Assembly (NCBI RefSeq): GCF_033949425.1
Contig: NZ_JAXAVX010000001.1
Span: 992,001-1,056,000, forward strand
Length of the DNA stretch: 64,000 nt
Origin: Patulibacter brassicae
GTDB lineage: Bacteria > Actinomycetota > Thermoleophilia > Solirubrobacterales > Solirubrobacteraceae
Direction of reading: 5' to 3'
Both the position numbers and the translations under genes were made by a program. Positions 50,821-59,393 of the stretch are shown here, one piece after another. Each line of letters opens with the position of its first letter. The stretch's first letter is position 1. Under the pieces are notes generated by a model, which was not told where the DNA came from, searched no databases, and saw nothing but the letters and a program-made list of their open reading frames with translations.

Positions 50821-51951
50821 TCAGCCCGTGACGGCGATCTGGGCGCGGTTGAACTCGGCGAGGTCCAGCGAGCCGCAGGTGGCCATCGAGCGGCGGAGCG
50901 CCCCGACGAGGTTCGTCGTGCCGCTGCCGTCGACCGCCGGGCCGGTGAGGACCTGCTCGAGCGAGCCGATCCGGCCGACCTCGACCCGGTCGCCGCGGGG
51001 CAGCGTGGCGTGCGCGGAGCTCGGGGTCCAGTGCCAGCCCCGGCCGGGCGCCTCGGTGGCGCGGGCCAGCGGACCGCCGAGCATCACGGCGTCCGCGCCG
51101 CAGGCGATCGCCTTCGCGAGGTCGCCGCCCGAGCGCATGCCCCCGGCCGCGATCACCTGGACGTACTCGCCCGTCTCCAGGACGTGCGTCGACCGCGCGC
51201 CGGCGACGTCGGCGATCGCCGACGCCTGCGGCAGCCCGACGCCGAGGACGTCGTGCGCCGTGGATCCCTCGCCGACGCCGACGCCGACGAGGACGCCGGC
51301 GGCGCCGGTCCGCATGAGGTGCAGGCCGGTGTGGTAGCTCGAGCACCCGCCGACGACGACCGGGATCGGCACCTCGGCGATGAACTGCTTGAGGTTCAGG
51401 ACCTCGCCCTCCGCGCTGCCGCCCTCGGCGCTCGGCTTCGCGACGTGCTCGGCGGAGACGACGGTGCCGCGGATCGCCAGGACGTCGAGACCGGCGTCGA
51501 GCGCGGTCTCGTAGTGCCGCCGGACCCGCTGGGGCGTGAGCGCCCCGCCGACGACGACGCCCGGCTCCGAGGAGATCTCCTGGATCCGGTCGCGGATGAG
51601 CTCCGGCACGACGGGCGCGGCGTGGAGCTCGCGCAGGCGCGCCAGCGCCTCGGACCGGTCGAGGTCCGCGAGCGCCGCGAGCTGCTCGTCGGCGTCCTCG
51701 TGCCGGGTCCAGAGGCCCTCGAGGTCGAGGATCGCCAGGCCGCCGAGGCGTCCGACCTGCTTCGCCGTGTCGGGCGAGACGACCGCGTCCATCGGCGAGG
51801 CGACGAGCGGCAGCGCGAAGCGGTACGGCCCGAGCTTCCAGGAGACGTCGACCTCGTCGGGGTTGCGGGTGCGCCGCGACGGCACGATCGCGATCTCGTC
51901 GAAGCCGTAGGCGCGGCGGGCCTTCTTGCCCCGGCCGATCTCGATCTCCAT
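50821..51951 (-). CDS. GuaB3 family IMP dehydrogenase-related protein
   Basis: A 376-residue TIM-barrel protein without CBS domains. MEIEIGRGKKARRAYGFDEIAIVPS is the GuaB3 opening; the conserved active-site-like loop is GGCSSYHTGLHLMRTGA and the nucleotide-binding end GGMRSGGDLAKAIACGADAVML. Members in Actinobacteria lie near guaB and guaA and have been linked to purine salvage or GMP reduction. No genuine guaB is in the window. ATG at 51951. Confidence 0.93.
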   Translation of the reverse strand: MEIEIGRGKKARRAYGFDEIAIVPSRRTRNPDEVDVSWKLGPYRFALPLVASPMDAVVSPDTAKQVGRLGGLAILDLEGLWTRHEDADEQLAALADLDRSEALARLRELHAAPVVPELIRDRIQEISSEPGVVVGGALTPQRVRRHYETALDAGLDVLAIRGTVVSAEHVAKPSAEGGSAEGEVLNLKQFIAEVPIPVVVGGCSSYHTGLHLMRTGAAGVLVGVGVGEGSTAHDVLGVGLPQASAIADVAGARSTHVLETGEYVQVIAAGGMRSGGDLAKAIACGADAVMLGGPLARATEAPGRGWHWTPSSAHATLPRGDRVEVGRIGSLEQVLTGPAVDGSGTTNLVGALRRSMATCGSLDLAEFNRAQIAVTG

Positions 51952-52009
51952 GGCGGGAAGGATCGCGCAGCGCGGGGATCGGCGCCGTCCGGGGTCCGCG
52001 CGGCGGCGA

Positions 52010-52996
52010 TCAGTCGTCGGGGCGGGCGAGCGCCTCGATCTCGACCTCGTGCTGCAGCCGCTCGACCTGGCGGGGGTCGACGAGACCCGCGCCGAGGCGC
52101 TGCGTGGCGTCCGCGCCGCAGGCCACCGCGAAGCGCAGTGCGTCCTCGTCCGGCCGGCCCTCGTAGCGCGCGGCGATGTAGCCGGCGAGGAACGCGTCGC
52201 CCGAGCCGATCCGGGCGACCGTCTCGCGCGGGTCGATCCGGGCCCGCAGGATCCGCGTGGCGTCCGCGGTCGCGGTCCCGAGCCCGCCCCCGCCCGCGTC
52301 GCTGCGGACACCGGCGACGCAGCCGTCCGGGAGCGTCACGAGGGCCTCGCGCAGGCCGAGGTCGAGCAGCTCGCCGACCGCCAGTGCCCGGTCCTCGTCG
52401 CCGGCGAACTCGTGGCCGATGACCTCCTCGGCCTCCAGCTGGTTCGGCGCGACGCCGTCGACCTCGGCGCGCAGCACGTGGCGCAGCGGCTCGCCGTCGG
52501 TGTCGGCGTAGACCCGGACCCCCACCTTGTGCAGGTCGCGAACGAGGTCGGCGTAGACCGTGTCGGGCACGTCGCGCGGGAGCGATCCGGCGAGGACCAC
52601 GATGTCGGCGCCCCGGGCGAGGTACAGGAGCTTGTCCCGGAAGAGCTCGAGCTCGCCGGGCGCGACCGCGGGTCCTCGCTCGTTGAGCTCGGTCTGGACC
52701 CCGTTGGTCGGGTCGAAGACGGCGGTGTTCGTCCGCGACTCCTCGGCGATCCGCACGAAGTCGTTGAGGATCGAGTCGCGCGTGAGCTGCTCGACGATCC
52801 GGGTGCCCGTGGCGCCGCCCGCGAAGCCCGTCGCGATCACGGGCTGGCCGAGCGTCTTCAGCGTGCGCGCGACGTTCACGCCCTTGCCGCCGGCGAGGGT
52901 CGTCTGCTCGACCGCGCGGTGGCGATGCCCGAGCCGGACGTTGGGGACGACGAGCGACCGGTCGATCGCCGCGTTGAGCGTCACCGTGATGATCAT
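52010..52996 (-). CDS. PfkB family sugar-phosphate kinase (1-phosphofructokinase-like)
   Basis: A 328-residue ribokinase-fold kinase. The N-terminus MIITVTLNAAIDRSL and LAGGKGVNVARTL are typical of the FruK/LacC group, and the ATP/anion hole is RIGSGDAFLAG. Likely substrate is fructose-1-phosphate or tagatose-6-phosphate; no phosphotransferase system is nearby, so physiological role is open. Start ATG at 52996. Confidence 0.92.
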   Translation of the reverse strand: MIITVTLNAAIDRSLVVPNVRLGHRHRAVEQTTLAGGKGVNVARTLKTLGQPVIATGFAGGATGTRIVEQLTRDSILNDFVRIAEESRTNTAVFDPTNGVQTELNERGPAVAPGELELFRDKLLYLARGADIVVLAGSLPRDVPDTVYADLVRDLHKVGVRVYADTDGEPLRHVLRAEVDGVAPNQLEAEEVIGHEFAGDEDRALAVGELLDLGLREALVTLPDGCVAGVRSDAGGGGLGTATADATRILRARIDPRETVARIGSGDAFLAGYIAARYEGRPDEDALRFAVACGADATQRLGAGLVDPRQVERLQHEVEIEALARPDD

Positions 52997-53036
52997 GAGC
53001 GGCGGGCGGCTCGCGGGGACGGGGCCGGCGACGAGG

Positions 53037-54320
53037 TCACGAGCCCAGCCCCTCGCCGGTCGCCGGGGTCGCCGCGGGCGAGGCGGGGGGCCGCTGCCGG
53101 CGCACGGCGACCGCCAGCGCCAGCGCGCAGAGGATCGCCAGGAGCAGCACGAGCTTCACCCAGGTCTTCGCGAGCTGGTCGTCGGCGCGCTGCCAGACCG
53201 TCGCCTGGGCCACCGAGCGCTGCGTCACGGCCGGGACGCGCGCGACGACGCGGCCGCGCTGCAGCACCTCCACCGTGCCGAGGCGGCTGCCGGCCGGCAG
53301 CGGTCCCTCGACGTCCGCGGGCGTCCCGACGACGCGGGTCGTGAGCCGCTCGTCGCGCCGGGTGATCCGCCGCACGGTCGAGGCGGCGACGAGCGCCACC
53401 TCCTCGTCGCGGTAGCGCAGCGGCAGCCGGGCGACGACGGTCCGCGCCGCCAGGCCCGTGCTCACGCGGTAGCGACCGAGGGCGTAGCGCAGCAGCGCGA
53501 GGCTGTCGGCGTCGCGGGCGGCCTCCGACGACGTGCCGAGCACGACCGTCACCACCGAGATCCCCCGACGGCGCCCGGAGGCGACGAGCGCGTACCCGGC
53601 GCGGGTGGTGTGCCCCGTCTTCACGCCGTCGACCCACGGCACGTCGCGCACGAGCGCGTTGCGGTTGACGACCGTGATCGGCGGGGTCGCCGACGCCAGC
53701 CGATCCGACGGCCGGTTCACGATCCGGCGGAACTCGGGATAGCGCCGCAGCAGGAGCGCGAGCTTCACGAGGTCGGCGGCGCTGGCGCGGTGGCGCCGGC
53801 CGTCGAGGCCGATCGGGTTCTCGAACTCCGCGGTCAGGCCGAGCTCCCGCGAGCGGGCGTTCATCCGGCGCACGAACGCCGGGACGCTGCCCGAGACGGC
53901 CCGGGCGATCGCCACCGCGGCGTCGTTGCCCGACGGCAGCATGAGCGCCGAGAGCAGGTCGCGGAGCGTCATCCGGTCGCCCGGGTGCAGTCCGGCGACC
54001 GACTCGACCGCGGCCCCCGCGTACGGGCGGATCGTGACGCGCCGCTCGAGGTTCCCCGACTCGAACGCCAGCAGCGCGGTCATGAGCTTCGTCGTCGACG
54101 CGATCGCCCGCGGCTGCTCGCCGCGGCGGTCGAAGACGACGTCCCCGGTGCTCGTCTCCACCGCGATCGCGGCCGGCGCCGAGATCCGCGGAGGATCGTC
54201 GGCGGCGGCCGCCGGCGAGACCGCGGGACCGGTCAGCGCGGCGACGGCGAGCGCCACGACGACCGGCATCGACCGACGCGGTCGCGGGCGGGCGGATCGC
54301 AGGGGGACGGCGGGCACCAC
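53037..54320 (-). CDS. D-alanyl-D-alanine carboxypeptidase (PBP5-like)
   Basis: A 427-residue exported low-molecular-weight PBP that trims the terminal D-Ala from stem peptides. SxxK is STTK (Ser75), SxN is SGN (in MLPSGNDAAV), and KTG is VKTGHTT. A C-terminal transmembrane helix (KLVLLLAILCALALAVAV) and basic tail anchor it. GTG at 54320 or 54317 is preferred since it adds the positively charged n-region (RSARPRPRRS) to the signal peptide; ATG at 54269 would lack it. Confidence 0.93.
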   Translation of the reverse strand: MVPAVPLRSARPRPRRSMPVVVALAVAALTGPAVSPAAAADDPPRISAPAAIAVETSTGDVVFDRRGEQPRAIASTTKLMTALLAFESGNLERRVTIRPYAGAAVESVAGLHPGDRMTLRDLLSALMLPSGNDAAVAIARAVSGSVPAFVRRMNARSRELGLTAEFENPIGLDGRRHRASAADLVKLALLLRRYPEFRRIVNRPSDRLASATPPITVVNRNALVRDVPWVDGVKTGHTTRAGYALVASGRRRGISVVTVVLGTSSEAARDADSLALLRYALGRYRVSTGLAARTVVARLPLRYRDEEVALVAASTVRRITRRDERLTTRVVGTPADVEGPLPAGSRLGTVEVLQRGRVVARVPAVTQRSVAQATVWQRADDQLAKTWVKLVLLLAILCALALAVAVRRQRPPASPAATPATGEGLGS

Positions 54321-54337
54321 GGGTCGGGAGGCGCCGC

Positions 54338-54640
54338 TCAGCGGCGCAGCCGCAGGCGCTGACCCGCCTGCAGGACCTGGGGATCGATCTCGGGGTTGAG
54401 CTCGGTCAGCCGCTCGACGCTCACGCCGAACCGGCTCGCGATCGCCGCGAGGCTGTCCCCCGCGCGGACGCGGTAGAACGCGCGGCGTGGCTCGGCCGCC
54501 GTCGTCGACGTGCGGGTCGCCGCGCTCGGCGCGGTCGGCTCCTCCTCGTCCCCGCCCGCGCTGACCACGAGCAGCACCGCGACGATCGCGGCCAGGAGCG
54601 CGCCCGGGGCCAGGAAGCGGAAGGGGCTGCGCGGAGGCAT
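54338..54640 (-). CDS. LysM domain protein, membrane anchored (100 aa)
   Basis: A 100-residue protein with an N-terminal membrane helix (about residues 10-28), an acidic/Thr-rich linker and one C-terminal LysM domain (YRVRAGDSLAAIASRFGVS and ERLTELNPEID). LysM binds N-acetylglucosamine in peptidoglycan. It is upstream of the D,D-carboxypeptidase with a gap of 17 nt and is probably cotranscribed. Leaderless-type promoter. Confidence 0.92.
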   Translation of the reverse strand: MPPRSPFRFLAPGALLAAIVAVLLVVSAGGDEEEPTAPSAATRTSTTAAEPRRAFYRVRAGDSLAAIASRFGVSVERLTELNPEIDPQVLQAGQRLRLRR

Positions 54641-54647
54641 CCCGCGC

Positions 54648-54653
54648 AGGATA
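54648..54653 (-). promoter_or_regulatory. -10 box of the LysM gene, leaderless type
   Basis: TATCCT on the minus strand, 7 nt before the ATG. Confidence 0.55.
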
Positions 54654-54727
54654 TTGCCCCGTGGCGTCCCGACGCCACGGCGCATCGACGCCTCCCGGCG
54701 ACGGCGCGGGCGTGCGGAGCGACGCGG

Positions 54728-55693
54728 TCATCCCGCGACGGCGGCGATCGCCGCGCGCAGCGACTCCGCCGCGCGACGAGCCGCCTCGGCGGGGTCCTCC
54801 CCCGGGGCGGCCGCGCCGACGATCGACCGCGAGACGGTCACGAGCCCGGCCCCGGGGCCGGCGGCGAAGGCGGCGGCGAGGTCCTCGACCCGGCCGCCCT
54901 GGGCGCCGACGCCCGGGAGCAGCAGGGGCGCGCGGGGCAGGAGCTCGCGCAGCCGCTCGAGGTGGTCGGGGGCCGTGGCGCCGACGACCGCCCCGATGGG
55001 ATCCAGGGCCGGGCGCTCCGGGCCGAGCGGCCCGGCGGCGCGCGCCGCGTCGGTGCCGATCGACGCGACGAGCTCGGCCGTGCGCTCCCAGAGGGAGCGC
55101 CCGTCGCCGAGCGGCCGCTCCTGCAGGTCGCCGGCGCCGGGGTTCGACGTGCGGACGAGGACGAAGACGCCGCGGCCGTTGGCGGCGGCGACGTCGGCGA
55201 ACGGCTGGATGCTGTCGCGGCCCATGTAGGGCGCGACCGTGACGGCGTCGGCGCCGAGGCCCTCGACGGGACCCCACGGGGTGGGCGTCGAGCCGAGCGC
55301 CGCGGCGGCGTACGAGGCCGCGGAGACGTCGATGTCGCCGCGCTTGGCGTCGAGCAGGACGATCAGGCCGAGGTCCCGAGCGTGGGCGGCGACGCGGGCG
55401 AGGGCGGCGACGCCCGGAGCGCCGAGCCGCTCGAAGCTCGCGCTCTGGAGCTTCACGCCGACGCAGGCCGGGGCCACGGCGTCGAGCACGCGCCGGGCGT
55501 GGTCGGCGACCGCGTGGGCGGCGGCGTCGGCCGGCGAGGCGGCGGAGGGCGGGGTCGCCCCCGGCCAGAGGGCCGACGGGTCGGGATCGAGCCCGACGAG
55601 CAGCGCGCTCTCGCGCGCGCGGACGGCCGCTGCCAGCCGCGCACCCCAGGGGTGCGCGGCGGGGTCGGCGGCCGGGGCGGGGACGCCCGTCAC
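54728..55693 (-). CDS. pyrF: Orotidine 5'-phosphate decarboxylase, type 2
   Basis: A 321-residue enzyme completing UMP synthesis. The active-site LLDAKRGDI (D-x-K-x2-D) and the N-terminal LLVGLDPDP are characteristic, and the length matches the type 2 subfamily of Actinobacteria. VTSPGVGAQG-like LLPGVGAQGG marks the phosphate site. GTG at 55693 begins the frame. hup lies upstream. Confidence 0.96.
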   Translation of the reverse strand: MTGVPAPAADPAAHPWGARLAAAVRARESALLVGLDPDPSALWPGATPPSAASPADAAAHAVADHARRVLDAVAPACVGVKLQSASFERLGAPGVAALARVAAHARDLGLIVLLDAKRGDIDVSAASYAAAALGSTPTPWGPVEGLGADAVTVAPYMGRDSIQPFADVAAANGRGVFVLVRTSNPGAGDLQERPLGDGRSLWERTAELVASIGTDAARAAGPLGPERPALDPIGAVVGATAPDHLERLRELLPRAPLLLPGVGAQGGRVEDLAAAFAAGPGAGLVTVSRSIVGAAAPGEDPAEAARRAAESLRAAIAAVAG

Positions 55694-55730
55694 GGCACCC
55701 GGACGGGTCGCGGGCCCCGCACCGATCCGA

Positions 55731-56006
55731 TCAGGCGACGGACTTCTTCAGCGCCGCGCCGGCGGTGAACTTCGGCAGCTTCTTCGCCGGGATGTCGATC
55801 TGCTTGCCGGTGGCCGGGTTGATGCCCTTGCGCGCGCTGCGCTCGGAGACCGAGAACTTCCCGAAGCCGGAGAAGGTCACGTCGCTGCCGCGCGAGAGCG
55901 ACTCGCTGATCGTGTCGAGCACCGCGTCGACGGCGGCCTGCGCGTCCTTCTTGCCGAGCCCCGCCTTCGCGGCGACGAGATCGACGAACTCTGCCTTGGT
56001 GGTCAC
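55731..56006 (-). CDS. hup: HU-family DNA-binding protein
   Basis: A 91-residue nucleoid protein. The signature GFGKFSVSERSARKGINPATG and the beta arm KQIDIPAKKLPKF are complete. The ORF is open to an ATG at 56039, but GTG at 56006 has AGGAGG seven nt upstream and gives the canonical 91-residue length, so it is the start. The product has no Lys/Ala-rich C-terminal tail, unlike mycobacterial HupB. Confidence 0.96.
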   Translation of the reverse strand: MTTKAEFVDLVAAKAGLGKKDAQAAVDAVLDTISESLSRGSDVTFSGFGKFSVSERSARKGINPATGKQIDIPAKKLPKFTAGAALKKSVA

Positions 56007-56043
56007 TTCCGCTCCTCCTGTGGGGGGTGCCGTGGTCATCGCG

Positions 56044-56049
56044 ACGCTA
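56044..56049 (-). promoter_or_regulatory. Candidate -10 box of hup
   Basis: TAGCGT on the minus strand (within GTTGATAGCGT). The transcript would start near 56037 and carry a leader of about 30 nt containing AGGAGG. The upstream in-frame ATG at 56039 would therefore sit at or before the transcript start. Confidence 0.5.
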
Positions 56050-56223
56050 TCAACGGATCGAGACGATCCGTCGTCCGTCCCAGCGCGGGCGTCTCCGCGA
56101 AGGGCACGTCACCACGCGCCCTGACGGGCACGTCGCCGCCCACCCGGTCGGGCGAGCAGCCGGCGGCAGTCTGCCCGGCGGACAGGACGGAACGCCGGGC
56201 GCGGGTCGGCGGGGACTGCTTGG

Positions 56224-56373
56224 ATGTCCGCCATGACCCTCGAGCGGATCGCCTGGTCGGCCGTCGTGGCGGCCTGCCTCGTGACGGCGCTGCTGCTCGT
56301 CGTGGCCGGCTACCTCGGCTACGCCGGCGTGACCGTCGCGGTCGGCCTCTCGGCCGCGATCAACCTGCGCTGA
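56224..56373 (+). CDS. Small membrane protein (49 aa)
   Basis: A 49-residue protein: MSAMTLERIAWSAVVAACLV and then a second hydrophobic stretch with GYLGYAGVTVAVGLSAAI, so one or two membrane helices. Nearly all codons end in G or C. No ribosome binding site is clear; the second ATG (codon 4) is an alternative. It lies alone on the plus strand between hup and rdgB. Function unknown. Confidence 0.6.
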   Translation: MSAMTLERIAWSAVVAACLVTALLLVVAGYLGYAGVTVAVGLSAAINLR

Positions 56374-56413
56374 GCGGGATCCCGGATGGTGCGCCCGCCC
56401 CGGCGGGCGGCCC

Positions 56414-57004
56414 TCAGCCGCGGGTCCGCAGCCAGGCCAGCAGGAGCTCCGCCGCCCGCCCCCGGTGGGAGATCGCCGCCTTCTCGGCGGGGGTGAGCTC
56501 GGCCATCGTGCGGCCCGCGGGATCGTCGTCGGCGAGGAACACCGGGTCGTAGCCGAAGCCGCCGGAGCCGCGCGGCTCCGGGGCCATCCGCCCGCGACAG
56601 CGACCCTCGAACACGTGCTCGGCGCCGTCGGCCGGATCGACGACCGCGATCGCGCACACGTAGGCCAGCCCGCTGCCGGCCGGCACCGCGCCGCGGAGCT
56701 TCGCGAGGTTCGCGCCGTCGTCGGCCTCCTCCCCGGCGTAGCGCGCCGACCGCACCCCGGGCGCCCCGTCCAGCGCGTCGGCGCAGAGGCCGGAGTCGTC
56801 GCCGAACGCCAGGCGACCGGTCGCCGCGGCGGCGGCCCGGGCCTTCCCGAGCGCGTTCTCGGCGAAGGTCTCCCCCGTCTCCGGCGGCAGGACCACCGCG
56901 TCGGGCAGGGGGTCCACGCCCCAGGGCCCGAGCATCGCGGCGAACTCCTGCGCCTTGTGGGCGTTGCGGGTGGCGAGGACGAGGCGCGGCGAGGTCGGCG
57001 GCAT
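56414..57004 (-). CDS. rdgB: XTP/dITP pyrophosphatase
   Basis: A 196-residue HAM1/RdgB enzyme that removes deaminated purine nucleotides. LVLATRNAHKAQEF (N-x2-K-x2-E), FAENALGKARAAA, GDDSGLCADALDGAPGV and the GFGYDPVFL loop are diagnostic. Together with Maf (6422) it gives two house-cleaning pyrophosphatases in this window. RNase PH, often upstream, is absent. ATG at 57004. Confidence 0.97.
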   Translation of the reverse strand: MPPTSPRLVLATRNAHKAQEFAAMLGPWGVDPLPDAVVLPPETGETFAENALGKARAAAAATGRLAFGDDSGLCADALDGAPGVRSARYAGEEADDGANLAKLRGAVPAGSGLAYVCAIAVVDPADGAEHVFEGRCRGRMAPEPRGSGGFGYDPVFLADDDPAGRTMAELTPAEKAAISHRGRAAELLLAWLRTRG

Positions 57005-57097
57005 GCGGGGAGGGCGGGGTCGCGGGGACGGGGCCCGGACGATCGCACGTCCCGCGGCAGGGTCCGCGGAACGCCGCGACGCCGGGCCCGGGCGACG

Positions 57098-57373
57098 TCA
57101 CTGCTTGCCGGCGCCGTCGATCGCCCCCTTGATCTTCTTCGCGATCGCGGTCGCGATGTCGCTGCCCATGGTCTTGCCGGCCGCGGTCACGACCCCGGCC
57201 ATGAGGGCGGCGACGAGCATCGCCAGCGCGACGTACTCGACGGTGCCCTGGCCGCCCTCGTCCCGCAGCCGCCGGAGGCGGTCGGGGAGGCGCAGCGCGA
57301 GGCCGTGGGCGTGGGCGGCGATCGCGACGGCGGGCGTGGCGCGACGGCGGACGGTGGGGACGGCGGGGGTCAT
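57098..57373 (-). CDS. Flp/Tad-type pilin-like protein
   Basis: A 91-residue protein with a basic leader of about 40 residues, then GGQGTVEYVALAMLVAALMAG, a class III prepilin-like processing site (G before Q, Glu at position 5 of the mature part) and a hydrophobic helix, ending with a Lys/Gly-rich tail. The Tad export genes are not in the window, so it is an orphan pilin. ATG at 57373. The unusually long leader could be mis-started, but no closer start codon exists before the processing site. Confidence 0.8.
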   Translation of the reverse strand: MTPAVPTVRRRATPAVAIAAHAHGLALRLPDRLRRLRDEGGQGTVEYVALAMLVAALMAGVVTAAGKTMGSDIATAIAKKIKGAIDGAGKQ

Positions 57374-57471
57374 CGGGGTGCTCCTGTTCGGGGGGCGGTC
57401 GTGGGACGACCCGATGGTGCGACGGAGCCCTCCGACGACTCCACCCCCGCTCCGTGCAGAATCCGCACCGG

Positions 57472-58395
57472 ATGCGCGTCCTCGTCGTGTCGAACATGGC
57501 CCCCGATGCCGAGCACCCCGAGCGCGGGGGGTTCGTGCGCGACCAGGTCGCCGCGCTGCGTCGCATCGACGGCCTGGACGTCGCGCTGGACGAGGTGCCG
57601 CCCGGCGCGTACGCGGCCGCGGCCCGCGGGCTGCGGGCCCGCCACCGTGGCCGGCGCTACGACGTCGTCCACGCGCACTTCGGCCTCACCGCCGTCCCGG
57701 CGCTCGCCGTCCGGGGCCGGCTGCGCGGCGTGACGCTCCACGGCCGCGACCTGCGGAACCCGCGCAGCCGCGCCGTCACGCTGGCGGTGCTGCCCACGCA
57801 GCGGCTCGTCGGCCTCGCCGCCGAGGACCTCGGCTCGCTGCTGCCGGCGTGGGCCCGACCCCGGGCACGGGCGCTGCCCGTCGGCCTCGCGCTGGAGCGG
57901 TTCGGCCCGATGCCCCGTCCCGAGGCCCGGCAGCGGCTCGGGCTGCCGCCGGACGAGCGCTTCCTCCTCTTCCCCTACGGTCCCGACCGCCGCATCAAGC
58001 GCGTCGAGCGGGCCCGCGAGCTCGCCGACGCGGTCGGCCTTCCGCTGCGCACCCTCGGCGGGGAACCGCCGGAGCGCATGCGCTGGTGGCTGAACGCCGC
58101 CACGGCCGTGCTCGTGCCCAGCGATCACGAGGGGTTCGGCCTCGCCGCCGTGGAGGCGCTGGCCTGCGACGTGCCGGTGCTCGCGCAGCCCACCGGGGCC
58201 CACGCCGAGACCGTGGGGCGCGTCCCCGGCTGCCTCTGCGCGCCGTGGGACCTCCAGCGCTGGCGGGCGGCGCTCGAGCCTCACCTCGCGGTCCCGGACC
58301 CGCGCGTGGACGGCGCGCCGGTGGCGGCGCACCACGGCACCGACCGCTACGCCGCCGACCTCGTCGCGGCGTGGCACTCGCTGGCCGGGGACTGA
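57472..58395 (+). CDS. Glycosyltransferase, GT4-like
   Basis: A 307-residue GT-B glycosyltransferase. The start MRVLVVSNMAPDAEHPERGGF and the C-terminal EGFGLAAVEALACDVPVLA (E-x7-E) are typical of GT4 retaining enzymes. It likely transfers a sugar from a nucleotide or lipid-linked donor to a cell surface polymer. ATG at 57472 is chosen; a GTG six codons earlier overlaps a CAGAAT sequence that may be the -10 box. Single gene. Confidence 0.9.
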   Translation: MRVLVVSNMAPDAEHPERGGFVRDQVAALRRIDGLDVALDEVPPGAYAAAARGLRARHRGRRYDVVHAHFGLTAVPALAVRGRLRGVTLHGRDLRNPRSRAVTLAVLPTQRLVGLAAEDLGSLLPAWARPRARALPVGLALERFGPMPRPEARQRLGLPPDERFLLFPYGPDRRIKRVERARELADAVGLPLRTLGGEPPERMRWWLNAATAVLVPSDHEGFGLAAVEALACDVPVLAQPTGAHAETVGRVPGCLCAPWDLQRWRAALEPHLAVPDPRVDGAPVAAHHGTDRYAADLVAAWHSLAGD

Positions 58396-58497
58396 GCCGC
58401 CCCGCCCGGGCGCGACCGCGGCCCGTGCCGCCGCCGTGGCCCGCGCACGGGGCGCGCGGGGCGCGGAACGCCCGGAACGGGCGCCCGCCGGACGATC

Positions 58498-58503
58498 TAC
58501 ACT
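58498..58503 (+). promoter_or_regulatory. Candidate -10 box of the zinc-ribbon pair
   Basis: TACACT, about 47 nt before the ATG at 58551. Confidence 0.4.
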
Positions 58504-58550
58504 GGCCCACCGGACGCCGGCTCGCCCCGAGCGGGCGCCGGCCCCCCACC

Positions 58551-59393
58551 ATGAGCAGCCTGTTCGACCGCATCCGACAGCGCCGCGAGGAGCCCGACGG
58601 CGGCGCCTCCGCCGAGCCGCCCGCGGCGACGGGGGCCTCCCCGGACGCGTCCGCGCAGCCGCCCTCGGCGGGGGACGCCGGGGCGCCGGCCGGCGCGGAG
58701 GTCGATCCGCCGACCGCGGTGCACCGGCGCGACGACGGGGAGGAGCCGACCGCGGTCCACCGCACCGAGCGGCCCCGCGCGCCGTGGGAGAGCGCCGAGA
58801 TCTCCGAGGACCGCCAGGAGCGGATCTCCGAGGTGACGCCGGCCCCCGCCCCGCCCGCCGCGGACGCGGCCCCGGCCCCGACCCCGTCGCCGGCGGCCGC
58901 CGAGCCGCCGCGGCCCGTCGCGCCGCCGGCCGAGCCACCGCCGGCCCCCGTCGTCCCGGCGCGGCCCGGCGTCCGCGACCGCGGCCGGATGCGGCGGCGC
59001 CTGCGGTACCTGCGGCGGGTGCGCGAGCTCGGCTACCGCGACCTCGGCGGCCTCGTCTTCGAGCTGCGCCGCGCGAACCAGCGCAACGAGGTCCTCGTCT
59101 CGGCCAAGCACGACGCGCTGGCGCGGATCGACGACGAGCTGCGCGCTCTCGAGCACGCGCTGCAGGACTTCCAGCCGATCGAGGAGCTCTACGAGCCCGG
59201 GGTCTCCGTCTGCCTGCGCTGCGGCGCCCTGCACGGGAGCGACGCGCGGTTCTGCCCGCAGTGCGGCGTGGCGGTCGGCCCGGCCGCGGCCCATCCGGGC
59301 CCGGGCGCCCCGGGCGGTGGGCCGGCGACCGCGGCCGCCGGCAGCGTCCCGCCGAGCGCGACGCCCGCCGACGCGCCCCCGTCCTCGGCATGA
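58551..59393 (+). CDS. Zinc-ribbon protein with Pro/Ala-rich linker
   Basis: A 280-residue protein. A basic N-terminus (MSSLFDRIRQRREE) leads to a 100-residue Pro/Ala/Glu-rich disordered region, then an Arg-rich helical domain (about 140-210, with RRRLRYLRRVRELGYRDLGG) and a C-terminal zinc ribbon (CLRCGALHG, FCPQCGVAVG). The helical part resembles a conserved Thermoleophilia domain of unknown function. Likely cytosolic scaffold or regulator. Its stop overlaps the next ATG (ATGA). Confidence 0.82.
   Translation: MSSLFDRIRQRREEPDGGASAEPPAATGASPDASAQPPSAGDAGAPAGAEVDPPTAVHRRDDGEEPTAVHRTERPRAPWESAEISEDRQERISEVTPAPAPPAADAAPAPTPSPAAAEPPRPVAPPAEPPPAPVVPARPGVRDRGRMRRRLRYLRRVRELGYRDLGGLVFELRRANQRNEVLVSAKHDALARIDDELRALEHALQDFQPIEELYEPGVSVCLRCGALHGSDARFCPQCGVAVGPAAAHPGPGAPGGGPATAAAGSVPPSATPADAPPSSA

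Noticed and set aside
56006..56039. hup starting at the ATG at 56039
   Set aside because: The GTG at 56006 has AGGAGG at ideal spacing and yields the standard 91-residue HU; the upstream ATG would be at the very transcript start.
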